Source: Halobacteriales archaeon QH_7_65_31 (GTDB taxonomy: Archaea; Halobacteriota; Halobacteria; Halobacteriales; Haloarculaceae). From it: a stretch of 64,000 bases of DNA. A program made the translations under genes and the position numbers. Location of the stretch: assembly GCA_003021785.1 (NCBI GenBank), contig PXQU01000013.1, positions 248,001-312,000 of the forward strand, given 5' to 3'. The notes under the pieces are model-generated. The model was not told the DNA's origin. It did not search any database and worked only from the letters and a program-made list of their open reading frames with translations. Positions 17,049 to 25,832 of this stretch are shown here, piece by piece; within the stretch, counting starts at the first letter, position 1; each line of letters opens with the position of its first letter.

Positions 17049-18236
17049 TTATTCGGGGCGCGTCCGCGAGAGAAGTCCGGAGAGCCCGTACTCCCGCATT
17101 GCCGCGTCCGGCTCTGGGAGCGGTGCGGTCGCGGTGTCGCTCTCGCGTTCGACGCCGAGCCGAGCACACACCACGTCGCTCACCGATTCGGCCATCGCGC
17201 GATGGGTAGTCAGCTTCCCCCCGACGGCGCTCGTCAGTCCCGCGAGACCGTCGCAGTCGGCGTGATCGAGTACAGAGTAGTCACGAGAGAAGCCGACGGA
17301 CTCACCCGTCGCCTGTGGCTCGTACAGCGGGCGTACCCCCCAGTAGGTGTGCGAGGTATCGGCGTCGGCGAGCGCGGGGACGACCGGCGTGAGCTCCTCG
17401 AACAGCAGGTCGGTCTCCCACTGCGCCTTCGGGAACTCGTCCGGGTCGTCGACGGTCACGTCGGTCGTCCCGAGTACGGAGTGGCCACCGGACGGGACCA
17501 CGATATCGCCGGAGGACTTCGGACGACAGCGGTTGAGGACTGCATCCGCGTAGCGGTCGGTCGTCACGCACATCGCACCACGGGAGGCGCGCATCTCGAT
17601 ATCGACGCCAGCGAGTTCGGCCACGCCGTCCGCCCACGCGCCCGCTGCGTTGACGACGTGGTCGGCACGCACTGTCCCGTCGGCCGTCTCGACGCCGACG
17701 ACGGTATCATCCTCGACGACCAGATCGGTGACTGTCGTCTGCTGGTGGATCGTCGCGCCGTTGCGCTCGGCGTCGGTGGCGGTTGCGGCGACAAGCCGCA
17801 CGGGGTCGATCGCGCCGTCCGGGACGGCGAGTGCGGTCTCGATCTCGGCGGCGAGTCGGGGCTCACGCTCGCGCGCCTCCGCGCTGGTGAGTCGCTCGGT
17901 CGGGATGTCGCAGTCAGCACAGGCGGCTGTCAGCGTGTCGAGATACTCGTCGGGATCGTCGGGGAGCGAGACGAACAGCCCACCGGTGTCCTCGATACAG
18001 TCGGGCGCGATCTCGCGGAGAGTCAGATTCTCAGCGATACAGCTCCGGGCGGATTCGGGATCATCGACGGCATACCGCGCGCCGGAGTGGAGCAGGCCGT
18101 GCATCGCGCCGCTGGCTCCCGCGGCCAGCTCACCGCGTTCGAGCAGCGTCACGTCGACGCCGCGGCGCGCGAGGTCTCGCGCCACGCCGACCCCCGTCAC
18201 GCCGCCGCCGACGATCGCGACCCGTGTCGCGTTCAT
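17049..18236 (-). CDS. FAD-dependent oxidoreductase, glycerol-3-phosphate dehydrogenase A-like
   Basis: A 395-residue flavoprotein of the DAO/GlpA fold. The N-terminal dinucleotide motif is VAIVGGGVTGVGVARDLARRG with the acidic end of strand 2 (LLERG), then GAMHGLLHSGARYA, a hallmark of GlpA. The C-terminal GGKLTTHRAMAE segment is also GlpA-like. Haloarchaeal GlpA is usually longer, with an extra C-terminal region, so this may be a paralogue lacking that part; glpB and glpC are not adjacent. Glycerol-3-phosphate is the likely but unproven substrate. Confidence 0.75.
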   Translation of the reverse strand: MNATRVAIVGGGVTGVGVARDLARRGVDVTLLERGELAAGASGAMHGLLHSGARYAVDDPESARSCIAENLTLREIAPDCIEDTGGLFVSLPDDPDEYLDTLTAACADCDIPTERLTSAEAREREPRLAAEIETALAVPDGAIDPVRLVAATATDAERNGATIHQQTTVTDLVVEDDTVVGVETADGTVRADHVVNAAGAWADGVAELAGVDIEMRASRGAMCVTTDRYADAVLNRCRPKSSGDIVVPSGGHSVLGTTDVTVDDPDEFPKAQWETDLLFEELTPVVPALADADTSHTYWGVRPLYEPQATGESVGFSRDYSVLDHADCDGLAGLTSAVGGKLTTHRAMAESVSDVVCARLGVERESDTATAPLPEPDAAMREYGLSGLLSRTRPE

Positions 18237-18290
18237 GTCCGATCGGTGGGGGTCGTCACGGTTACGCTGTACGCATCGGGAGCGGCGATA

Positions 18291-18521
18291 TCACGGCGCA
18301 CGCGTGGTCAGTTCGAGTGCGTGGATGTCCGTCGTCATGTGCTCGTTGAGCGCGTCGTAGACGCGTTCGTGCTGATCGAGCAGTGAGAGATCAGCGAAGG
18401 CCGGCGCGACGACCTCGGCTTCGAGGTGATCGTCGTCGTGGCTGCCGCGAGCGCGTGAGACGGTGGCCTCGGCGTCGGGGATGTCCGCTTCGATGAGCCG
18501 TTCGACGTCGGCGGGGTTCAT
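18291..18521 (-). CDS. BolA-like protein
   Basis: A 76-residue protein of the BolA/YrbA fold. The core reads DLSLLDQHERVYDALNEHM, matching the conserved L..RHR.VY..L segment of the family. It carries a His-rich stretch (SHDDDHLE). BolA proteins partner monothiol glutaredoxins in iron-sulfur trafficking in other organisms; the archaeal role is unclear. It lies back to back with the photolyase gene. Confidence 0.8.
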   Translation of the reverse strand: MNPADVERLIEADIPDAEATVSRARGSHDDDHLEAEVVAPAFADLSLLDQHERVYDALNEHMTTDIHALELTTRAP

Positions 18522-18568
18522 ATCGTGGGGTGGCGACGACCGGTGAAAAGCCCGACGCCCACGGACAG

Positions 18569-18574
18569 GTATAC
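18569..18574 (+). promoter_or_regulatory. TATA box of photolyase gene
   Basis: GTATAC, 25-30 nt before ATG 18599, consistent with a leaderless transcript. Confidence 0.5.
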
Positions 18575-18598
18575 ACGGGAGCCGACCGTTACCCCGGT

Positions 18599-20002
18599 AT
18601 GGATATCCACTGGCATCGCGACGATCTCCGCGCGAGGGACAACGCTGGTCTCGCCGCCGCGAGTACCGACGGCCCGGTCCTCCCGGTGTTCGTCTTCGAC
18701 GACGAGATTCTCCGGCACGGCTCCCCTCCGCGGGTCGCGTTCATGCTCGACGCGTTGGCCGAACTCCGCGAGTGGTATCAGGCCAATGGCGGTGATCTCT
18801 GTGTCGCCCGCGGTGATCCGACAGCCGTTCTACCGGACCTCGCGGCCGAACGGGGCGTCGAGACGGTCCACTGTAACGCCGGCTACTCGGGGCTTGCACG
18901 CGACCGTGACAGCGCCGTCGCGGAGGCGCTCGACGCCGACGGCGTGGCTCTCGAAACCCACGAGGACGCACTCCACCACGAGCCCGGCTCGATTCGGACC
19001 AACGCCGGCGAGCCGTACTCGGTGTACACCTACTTCTGGAAGAAGTGGCGCGACCGGGAGAAGGCCGACCCGTACGACGCGCCGGACGCTATCGCCGACG
19101 TGACCGGCGAGGAGCTGCCGACGCTCGCCGAACTCGGATTCGAGGAACCCGAGGCCGACGTCGAGCCGGGCGGGATGGAGACCGCCCGCGACCGCCTCGA
19201 CAGCTTCGTCGACGGGCCGATCTACGAGTACGAAGAGATCCGCGACACCCCCGCCGCCGACCGCACCTCGAAGCTCTCGGCACACAACCGCTGGGGGACG
19301 ATCGGACCGCGGGAGCTGTACGCCGCCACCGAGCGGGCGGCGGCGAACGCCCCCGACGAGGACGCCGCTGAGGCCGTCGAGGAGTATCAGGGCGAGCTGG
19401 CGTGGCGGGAGTTCTACCACCACGTCCTCTACTTCCATCCCCACGTCGTCGACGAGAACTACAACGAGTACGAGGAGGGGATCGACTGGCGGGACGACGA
19501 GGCGGAGATCGAGGCGTGGCGCGACGGGGAGACCGGCTACCCGATCGTCGATGCCGGGATGCGACAGCTCAAACAGGAGGCGTGGATGCACAACCGCGTC
19601 CGGATGATCGTCGCTTCGTTTCTGACGAAGGACCTCATGGCTGACTGGCGATACGGCTACGACCATTTCCGCGCGAAGCTGGCTGATCACAACACCGCCA
19701 ACGACAACGGCGGCTGGCAGTGGGCCGCCTCGACCGGAACCGATGCGCAGCCGTACTTCCGCATCTTCAATCCGATGTCACAGGGGGAGCGTCACGATCC
19801 CGACGCCGAGTACATCCGCGAGTACGTCCCCGAACTCGACGGTGTCGACGCGGACACGATCCACTCGTGGCACGAGCTCACGAAGTCGCAACGCAAAGCG
19901 ACCGCGCCGGAGTATCCTGCACCGATTGTCGACCACAGCGAGCGCAGAGAGCAGGCGCTCGCGATGTTCAAGCGCGCACGCGGCGAGGACCCCGACGAGT
20001 AG
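18599..20002 (+). CDS. phr: Deoxyribodipyrimidine photolyase / cryptochrome family
   Basis: A 467-residue flavoprotein that uses light to split UV-induced pyrimidine dimers. The N-terminal antenna domain begins DIHWHRDDLRARDNAGL. The FAD-binding C-terminal half has GETGYPIVDAGMRQL, MHNRVRMIVASFL and NDNGGWQWAASTGTDAQPYF, all class I photolyase signatures. The full set of conserved segments suggests an active CPD photolyase rather than a signalling cryptochrome. ATG 18599 fits the TATA box 25-30 nt upstream; longer in-frame starts overlap the bolA side. Confidence 0.93.
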   Translation: MDIHWHRDDLRARDNAGLAAASTDGPVLPVFVFDDEILRHGSPPRVAFMLDALAELREWYQANGGDLCVARGDPTAVLPDLAAERGVETVHCNAGYSGLARDRDSAVAEALDADGVALETHEDALHHEPGSIRTNAGEPYSVYTYFWKKWRDREKADPYDAPDAIADVTGEELPTLAELGFEEPEADVEPGGMETARDRLDSFVDGPIYEYEEIRDTPAADRTSKLSAHNRWGTIGPRELYAATERAAANAPDEDAAEAVEEYQGELAWREFYHHVLYFHPHVVDENYNEYEEGIDWRDDEAEIEAWRDGETGYPIVDAGMRQLKQEAWMHNRVRMIVASFLTKDLMADWRYGYDHFRAKLADHNTANDNGGWQWAASTGTDAQPYFRIFNPMSQGERHDPDAEYIREYVPELDGVDADTIHSWHELTKSQRKATAPEYPAPIVDHSERREQALAMFKRARGEDPDE

Positions 20003-20106
20003 GCGAGCGCGCATCGACTCCCGCCCGAACGCGATACCGGGAATTCGCGTGGCACTCCTCAACTCTTTTCACCTTCCCGAGTGTCTTGAGACGTGAGGGT
20101 ATAACA

Positions 20107-20618
20107 ATGAGTGAATTTTCCAACCCGGAGCTTGACCCGCTCCCGTACGACTACGACGCGCTGGAACCGTCGATCTCCGAGCAGGTACTCAACTGGCATC
20201 ACGACACCCACCATCAGGGCTACGTGAACGGGCTCGAAAGCGCCGAGGAGACGCTCGCGGAGAACCGCGAGTCCGGCGAGTTCGGCTCCTCCGGCTCCAC
20301 GATCCGTAACGTCACCCACAACGGCTCGGGTCACTATCTCCACACGCTGTTCTGGGAGAACATGGACCCGAACGGCGGCGGCGAGCCGGACGGTGACCTC
20401 CGCGCCCGTATCGAGGCGGACTTCGGCTCGTACGAGGGCTGGAAAGGCGAGTTCGAGGCCGCCGCAGGCGAAGCCGGTGGCTGGGCGCTGCTGGTCTACG
20501 ATCCCGTTGCACAGCAGCTGGTCCCGCCCGCGGCGACTTCATCGAGGGATTCTTCGATGTCGTCGACTGGGACAACGTCGCACACCAGTACGAACAGGTC
20601 GTCTCGCGCGTCGAGTAA
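20107..20618 (+). pseudogene. sodA: Superoxide dismutase (Mn/Fe) with internal deletion
   Basis: SodA normally removes superoxide. The first 138 or so codons are intact haloarchaeal SOD: YDYDALEPSIS, the first metal ligand in LNWHHDTHHQGYV, the second in NGSGHYLHTLFWENM, and GGWALLVYDPVAQQL. At about 20520 the frame passes straight into sequence that in another frame reads PARGDFIEGFFDVVDWDNVAH and finishes VVSRVE at TAA 20616-20618. About 33 residues are missing between them, including the DVWEHxYY segment with the last two metal ligands (Asp and His). The loss is also out of frame, so the product must be inactive. Confidence 0.9.
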
Positions 20619-20634
20619 ACAGTCCGCTTCTCCG

Positions 20635-20640
20635 TTTTTT
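20635..20640 (+). terminator. T-tract after sodA
   Basis: Six consecutive T residues 17 nt after the sodA stop, a typical archaeal intrinsic termination signal. Confidence 0.4.
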
Positions 20641-20728
20641 CACCGCCGGGTAGAATTGCGGAAAGACGATCTGAGATAAGAGCAAAACACCGCCGGAGAG
20701 GAGAAACAGCCGCCAGTGTGGGCTAGTC

Positions 20729-20908
20729 TTATACTGATTCAGCAGCACCTTCGAGAATGTATTTCGCGATCCAGAGGAGAAGAACGCCAACACCAGCTGC
20801 ATATAGTATCCCGCTAAGAGTCTCTGACGTACGTACGCCGCCGGCAAAACAAGCTCCGACGATAATTAACACTCCCAACGTCTCAGAGTACCCCCCTTCC
20901 TGTGCCAT
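20729..20908 (-). CDS. Small integral membrane protein (59 aa)
   Basis: A 59-residue protein read from ATG 20908 to TAA 20729-20731. It has two hydrophobic helices, TLGVLIIVGACFAGG and GILYAAGVGVLLLWIAKYIL, joined by a short polar loop, and a short polar tail. A TTAAATT box (20936-20942) lies 28-34 nt before the ATG, the right spacing for a leaderless start. No family is recognised. It sits between the broken sodA and the insertion element. Confidence 0.65.
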   Translation of the reverse strand: MAQEGGYSETLGVLIIVGACFAGGVRTSETLSGILYAAGVGVLLLWIAKYILEGAAESV

Positions 20909-20935
20909 ATCAGAGGGTCCCTCCTACTTCACTTC

Positions 20936-20942
20936 AATTTAA
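20936..20942 (-). promoter_or_regulatory. TATA box of small membrane-protein gene
   Basis: TTAAATT on the minus strand, 28-34 nt before ATG 20908. Confidence 0.5.
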
Positions 20943-20969
20943 CCCTCTTTTTGGAAGACACGCCAGATT

Positions 20970-21214
<245 letters not shown>

Positions 21215-22153
21215 CTACGCCGTGCATGGTTCACCCTCCCGTTGTGCGATATTCTCCGACGCGTTCAGGTCGGCATGGCGTCCACGGTTGCACTCCGAAC
21301 ATAAAAAGTGGTCGCCATCACGGGTCCCCATCGACCCACACGCCGAACACCGTTGGCTGGTATGGTACGCATCGACCTTCTCGACGCGGATACCAGCGCG
21401 TTCGGCTTTGTACGTGATGAACTGTATGAGACGACGGGAGAGGTTGTGATTCAAGTCCTTGATCCGACGGTGTTCTTTGTCACCCACACGGTTACGTGCG
21501 CGAAGCGCACCCGCTTGTGAAAGCGAATCGCGTAGGGAACGATATCTGCGTCGAACGTACTTCGCCTCACCACCAGACACCAACATCGACTCGTCCTCAC
21601 CGTGGGCGGTCACAGCGAGGATGTGACGTTCACCAATATCGACACCGATAGGCGTCTCGCCCGACGTTTCAGTGTCGTATTCGATGTTGAACGTACAGAA
21701 CCAGTCATCGCCACGGCGGTACACTTGAAGTCGTGTCTTGTCGGCGTCACCTTCGACCAGTCGGTCTACAGGGTCGGCAATATCGTCGTACACTTCTATC
21801 GGGGTGTACCACCATTGGGAGACGCACGGGAAGCCGATCACGACCGTACCGTTCTCGGTCGTGTCGAGTTCCCAGTTCTGGTTGTTGACGGCGAACGGCT
21901 GACTCTCTCGGTAGCGAACCTCTCCGTCCTTGGTGTGGTCGGCTTTCGCTTCGCGGATGGCTTGGTTCTGGATAGCCGAGTAGAGGTCGTTGTCGATGCT
22001 GGCCGTGGTCACGGACTTGCCGAAGTCACCGTTCTCCCATCCGTCGATGCAGAACTGTTTGGTGTCACGGTAGAGGCGGGTAGCGCGTTGCCACTCTTTC
22101 CGCCGTGAGCGGGATGGGTTGTGGAATTTCGCGGTGACAGTCACCACGACCAT
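21215..22153 (-). CDS. tnpB: TnpB-family RNA-guided nuclease, RuvC-II region deleted
   Basis: TnpB cuts DNA at sites specified by an omega RNA and helps retain its element. The 312-residue protein has the RuvC-I Asp ([12 protein letters not shown]), the zinc ribbon (CSACGSMG and CSEC) and the RuvC-III Asp ([13 protein letters not shown]). Between HNLSRRL and [12 protein letters not shown] about 40 residues are missing in frame. That stretch normally holds the RuvC-II catalytic Glu (the EDLxGIR segment) and the following Trp/His region. The protein should bind RNA and DNA but not cut. ATG 22153 is chosen; an extra 16 codons upstream are hydrophobic and atypical. Confidence 0.88.
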   Translation of the reverse strand: MVVVTVTAKFHNPSRSRRKEWQRATRLYRDTKQFCIDGWENGDFGKSVTTASIDNDLYSAIQNQAIREAKADHTKDGEVRYRESQPFAVNNQNWELDTTENGTVVIGFPCVSQWWYTPIEVYDDIADPVDRLVEGDADKTRLQVYRRGDDWFCTFNIEYDTETSGETPIGVDIGERHILAVTAHGEDESMLVSGGEAKYVRRRYRSLRDSLSQAGALRARNRVGDKEHRRIKDLNHNLSRRLIQFITYKAERAGIRVEKVDAYHTSQRCSACGSMGTRDGDHFLCSECNRGRHADLNASENIAQREGEPCTA

Positions 22154-22285
22154 TACAACTGTAATCAGATGTGCTTGTTTAAGTATCTGTTGGAATATCA
22201 AACCGTGCTATCGACGGTGGATTGTGTCGTCAATTGTCGGATTCATCCCCGCCCTGAAGTGCGGGGCTTTCTCCTTGTGCTACAG

Positions 22286-22711
22286 TAATCCGCGCCATGT
22301 CTGAGGTACTCGACACACCCGCGAACTACTACTCCCGGATTCGACGGGAGCGTTGCGTGTCGGAGTTGAAGCTGCGCCGACCGGCTTGCATACCGAGCGA
22401 CGTCGACATGCAACCCTTCACGATAGACGTCATGCCCCTGCGCCGACGTTTCGTTGTGATCCATTCGGGCGATTGCGCCCCACACCGCAGGGTCAGTCGA
22501 TGATCGGTAATGGAGCGTGACGAGAAAGCGAGGAAGGTGTCCCCGTTCGCGGTCGAATCCGACTGTGAGAAGGCAATCAGACCGATCACACGAAACATGA
22601 TACGCAACATCGTAGCCGTCCGGTCGGGAAGGGGTGTTCGTTCATATAGCCGTTTCGTTGCGGCAGTCTTCAACTCTCATATATCCTCAAAATAAAAATC
22701 TTAACAAACAG
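22286..22711. other. Intergenic region flanking the insertion element, no gene supported
   Basis: Several overlapping frames exist on both strands (for example 22297-22503 plus, 22329-22673 minus) but none has a recognisable domain or promoter. An AT-rich run near 22680-22715 could act as a terminator for the truncated gene to its right. Probably decayed DNA. Confidence 0.4.
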
Positions 22712-22954
22712 CTAGCCATGATCGACCAGCTCAGCCATCGCTGTGGTGCTTTCTGGCTCGTGGCGTGCAATCGCGCGGAGCAGTCGGAGGTTCGGTTCGC
22801 TCATCAGTCGATCGAAGTCCACGAGCCACTCGAACTGTAACACCGGCTCCATCGGCTCGGCAGGCTCACCTCGTTCCGCGCGCGTCAGCCGCTCTCGCGC
22901 TCGCTCGTGGAGCTGTTCTCCCTCGTCGACTCGGATATGTAGCGTCGTACTCAT
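22712..22954 (-). pseudogene. HVO_A0114-like DNA-binding protein, C-terminally truncated
   Basis: An 80-residue product starting STTLHIRVDEGEQLHERARERL, then ERGEPAEPMEPVLQFE and NLRLLRAIARHEPES, the N-terminal half of the haloarchaeal HVO_A0114-type regulator family. It stops just as the winged-helix begins (TAMAELVDHG), where family members continue with a recognition helix and wing. Its ATG overlaps the stop of the DUF6516-like fragment (ATGA), the usual gene pair. Loss of the DNA-binding half suggests it is non-functional. Confidence 0.65.
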
Positions 22955-23115
22955 CTGTTTCTCCTCCGTTCGACGTCGCGTCGAAAGTGGTCGTACAGGG
23001 CCACGATACCGGGGAAATCGACACGTTCGACGCCTTTCGCGGTGTGGCGCTCATGCCGTTTTTTCTGCTCGTGTGCGTTGTCGTATCCATATCTATCGTA
23101 TGCCCCTATCCGCAT
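22951..23115 (-). pseudogene. DUF6516-like toxin family, C-terminal fragment
   Basis: Encodes YDNAHEQKKRHERH then VDFPGIVALYDHFRRDVE, the C-terminal half of a family (DUF6516) that I associate with toxin-antitoxin-like pairs, always next to an HVO_A0114-type gene as here. The N-terminal half is missing: upstream of ATG 23115 no matching frame is seen. With its truncated partner this is a decayed two-gene module. The DUF number is recalled, not checked. Confidence 0.65.
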
Positions 23116-23184
23116 TTTCTATAGTTCAGACCCCATACGACTTCCCAACGACACGCTTGTACCTCATCGCTCACAATCGCTCGT

Positions 23185-23451
23185 ATGCCGCGACCGAAAT
23201 CGACGTTCGACGACGTACGCGAGTTCGAGTTCCGTGATCCGACGGAGGTACTCGACCCCGACACGATGTACACGGTGTACGAGATCGCGCGCCTGCTCCA
23301 AGGGGTCGAGGTCGACCGTGAACTCGATGCCGCGACAGAAGGCGTCTTTCTCGACTGGGCGATCCCGTGGATGCTCGACAATCAGGCGGCGTTCTGTTTC
23401 GCCGAACCCGACGACGACGCGAGTCCCGGCTTCTACGGCCTACGGGATTAA
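23185..23451 (+). CDS. Conserved haloarchaeal protein, DUF5827-like
   Basis: An 88-residue soluble protein, no known function. The sequence DPDTMYTVYEIARLLQGV looks helical and HTH-like, followed by EGVFLDWAIPWMLDN and a tail ending PGFYGLRD. I recall this layout as haloarchaeal DUF5827 (unverified). Convergent with the MBL gene, overlapping it by 4 nt. Confidence 0.7.
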   Translation: MPRPKSTFDDVREFEFRDPTEVLDPDTMYTVYEIARLLQGVEVDRELDAATEGVFLDWAIPWMLDNQAAFCFAEPDDDASPGFYGLRD

Positions 23452-24032
23452 CCCATCTGCGCGCTCCGGAGTGCAAGCTCGATGTGGTGGCGAGCCTCGC
23501 GTTCGATGCTCGGCCCGTGGCCGGCATGAAGCGAATCGAGTGAGTCGTCCGTCGCGTCGAGGAGCCGCTCGATGCTCTCGACGAGGCGCGGGTGGTCCCC
23601 CTCGTCGAGGTCAGTCCGACCGTAGCCGCCGTTCGCGAACACCAGATCGCCGGCGAACACCGTCTCACCGTCTGTTCGCAGGAAACAGAGGTGATCGTCT
23701 TTATGACCGGGCGTGTGGAGCGCGCGGTAGTCGTGATCGCCGAGTGTGATCGTCGTGTCGGCTTCGATCTCGCGGTCCACGAGATCGTGGTCGGGGTCGA
23801 ACCCCCACACGTCCACGTCGAACGCCTCGGTAACGGCCCCGGTGTTCCCGATGTGGTCGTGGTGGGTGTGGGTCAGGACGACGGCGTCGAGACCGCCGGT
23901 TCGGCTCTCGATCTTCGAGACGACGTCGAACTCGTTGCCGGGATCGACGAGGACCGTTCGGTCGCCGTCGACGAGAAAGACGTTGCTCGTGAACACCTGT
24001 TCGCTCGCGGCGAGATTCGAGATGTGGGCCAT
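23448..24032 (-). CDS. MBL-fold metallo-hydrolase
   Basis: A 194-residue zinc hydrolase of the glyoxalase II/metallo-beta-lactamase fold. Zinc ligands are visible in THTHHDHIG, in the His of TPGHKDDH, in the Asp of FAGDLVFANG and in the His of HAGHGPS. The substrate is unknown; thiol esters or lactones are common for the family. Start ATG 24032 is preferred; an in-frame ATG at 24056 would add eight residues. Confidence 0.87.
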   Translation of the reverse strand: MAHISNLAASEQVFTSNVFLVDGDRTVLVDPGNEFDVVSKIESRTGGLDAVVLTHTHHDHIGNTGAVTEAFDVDVWGFDPDHDLVDREIEADTTITLGDHDYRALHTPGHKDDHLCFLRTDGETVFAGDLVFANGGYGRTDLDEGDHPRLVESIERLLDATDDSLDSLHAGHGPSIEREARHHIELALRSAQMG

Positions 24033-24133
24033 ATCACGAGGAGCAGACAGAGACACGAAAAGCCTGCTGACGCGCGATGAGAGACGCAGTGCCGTGTCGA
24101 AATCGCCTTGTCGGTTGTGGCCGAGAGTCAGGT

Positions 24134-25084
24134 ATGAACCGGACTGCAGTCGCAGTCGGGGGTATCATCACCCTGTTCGTTCTCGTGCAGGTGCTCGCAC
24201 TCGCGCTCGTCGCTCCCTTCGACGCGGCGGGGTATCAGGCCGTTCCGGACGGACAGACCGACAACCCGGTCAACAGCCTCGTCTACATCGCCGGCATCCT
24301 CGTCGCGACCGGGCTGATGTTGCTCGCCTTCCGGTACGACGCCGACAGTCTGGTCCGGGGCGTGATTGCACTCAGTGCGACGTACATCTGCTACTACGTC
24401 TTCTCGGTGCTCTTGCCGCCGGTCTCGGTAGCCGGGATTCCCGTTCTCGCGCTCGCGGCGGCGGTCGCACTCGTCGCTGCGATGCTCGCGTACCCGGAGT
24501 GGTACGTCATCGACACCGCCGGCGTCGTGATGGGTGGCGGTGCAGCGGGGCTGTTCGGCATCTCGTTCGGCGTTCTCCCGGCGGTCGTGCTGCTCGGTAT
24601 CCTCGCCGTCTATGACGCGATCTCCGTCTACGGGACCGAACATATGCTCGATCTCGCCGACGGTGTGATGAACCTCAGACTTCCCGTAGTTCTCGTGATG
24701 CCGCTGTCGCCGTCGTACTCGTTCATCGACGCGATGGACGATGAGGAAGGAGCGACGGACGAGAGCGACGACACCGACGGCGAGCGCGACGCGTTCTTCA
24801 TCGGGCTCGGCGACGCGGTGATGCCGACGGTGCTCGTCGCGAGCGTGGCCCATTTCAGCGACCTGCCGACGCTCGTGCCCGGACTCGACGCGCCGCTCCC
24901 GGCGGTGACTGCGGCGATCGGAATGCTCGCCGGCTTACTCGTCCTGATGCGGCTCGTCGCCGCGGGGCGCGCACACGCGGGGCTACCGCTCCTAAACGGC
25001 GGCGCGATCGGCGGCTATCTCGTCGGTGCGCTCGCGGCCGGGATTCCGCTGGTTGAGGCGCTCGGCGTGGCGTCGTATCTGTAA
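24134..25084 (+). CDS. Presenilin/signal-peptide-peptidase-like intramembrane protease
   Basis: A 316-residue polytopic membrane protein with the two aspartate motifs of presenilin homologues: YD (Tyr160-Asp161, in LAVYDAISVYGTEHM) and GLGD (224-227, Asp227). A PLL (285-287) takes the place of the C-terminal PAL motif. About nine hydrophobic segments fit the fold. An acidic loop (residues 200-219) separates the two active-site regions. It should cleave helices within the membrane; natural haloarchaeal substrates are unknown. Divergent from the MBL gene. Confidence 0.88.
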   Translation: MNRTAVAVGGIITLFVLVQVLALALVAPFDAAGYQAVPDGQTDNPVNSLVYIAGILVATGLMLLAFRYDADSLVRGVIALSATYICYYVFSVLLPPVSVAGIPVLALAAAVALVAAMLAYPEWYVIDTAGVVMGGGAAGLFGISFGVLPAVVLLGILAVYDAISVYGTEHMLDLADGVMNLRLPVVLVMPLSPSYSFIDAMDDEEGATDESDDTDGERDAFFIGLGDAVMPTVLVASVAHFSDLPTLVPGLDAPLPAVTAAIGMLAGLLVLMRLVAAGRAHAGLPLLNGGAIGGYLVGALAAGIPLVEALGVASYL

Positions 25085-25191
25085 ACGACTTGTTCCACAA
25101 CTCGCTCACGTTCTCCCGAGATCTCTCTCAATTCGCCCCGATCTACGCCGAACGACCGAAAAATTAGACCGATAAGACCGTTATTCCGTGT

Positions 25192-25786
25192 ATGGTTCGC
25201 GTCGATGACGCAGGTGTGTGACGAAGTGTTGGCTGGATCGTGAGGAACTCTCCGAGCTCGAAGCCGCAGCTGCTCGCGTCGACTGGGAGCGAGAGATCGC
25301 CGTGATGTTGATGGGCCGGTGTGGCTTCCGTGCCGACGAGGTGACCTACCCCGGTGACGCTGAACTTCGATGGAGCGATGACGGTGAGTGCTGGTTCGCC
25401 GAGGTGCGTGGGAAGAACACGAGTGGCGGCGAGCCGAAGCTCCGTGATGCATGGATACCCGAGACGACGCAGACGAACATCACGCGGTTTAGTCGCGAGC
25501 GTAGACGCGAGACGGGCGAGTCGTGGGTGCAGACCAGTCAGTCGAGCATCCGGCGGTGGGTGAAAGAGACCGCCGAGGAAGTCGCTCAGGACGCCGCACA
25601 ACCCGCACGTTGGCGTGAAGTGTCGAGCCACGACCTCCGGCGGTCGTGGGCGACGTACCATCTCGTGGAGCGGCAGGTGGACGCGCGGACGATGATGAGC
25701 GTCGGTGGGTGGTCAGACTACTCCGCTTCGAGCCGTACCTCGCAGAACCGACCGAGGGACGAATCGGGACCGCGATGCGTGGCTGA
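25192..25786 (+). pseudogene. Tyrosine recombinase (XerC/D-like integrase), two frameshifts
   Basis: A site-specific recombinase remnant. ATG 25192 opens MVRVDDAGV and hits TGA within a GTGTGTG tract. In the next frame the protein continues TKCWLDREELSELEAAA and EIAVMLMGRCGFRADEV. SSHDLRRSWATYHLVE gives the catalytic HxxR, and GGWSDYS is box C's end. A second shift near 25730 moves the final IEPYLAEP-like residues, with the expected catalytic Tyr, into a third frame ending at TGA 25784-25786. The reading frame that remains open instead runs into the downstream vapB gene, producing a false fusion. Confidence 0.82.
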
Positions 25787-25832
25787 TACAAGTAGCGCAA
25801 CAAGTATCAGTCATCGGTCTGTAGAACTGCGT

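Noticed and set aside
17046-18386. A 446-codon plus-strand open frame antisense to the GlpA-like gene
   Set aside because: The minus strand gene has full family motifs; the antisense frame is rich in Arg/Gly/Val with no domain, the normal by-product of GC-rich codon bias.
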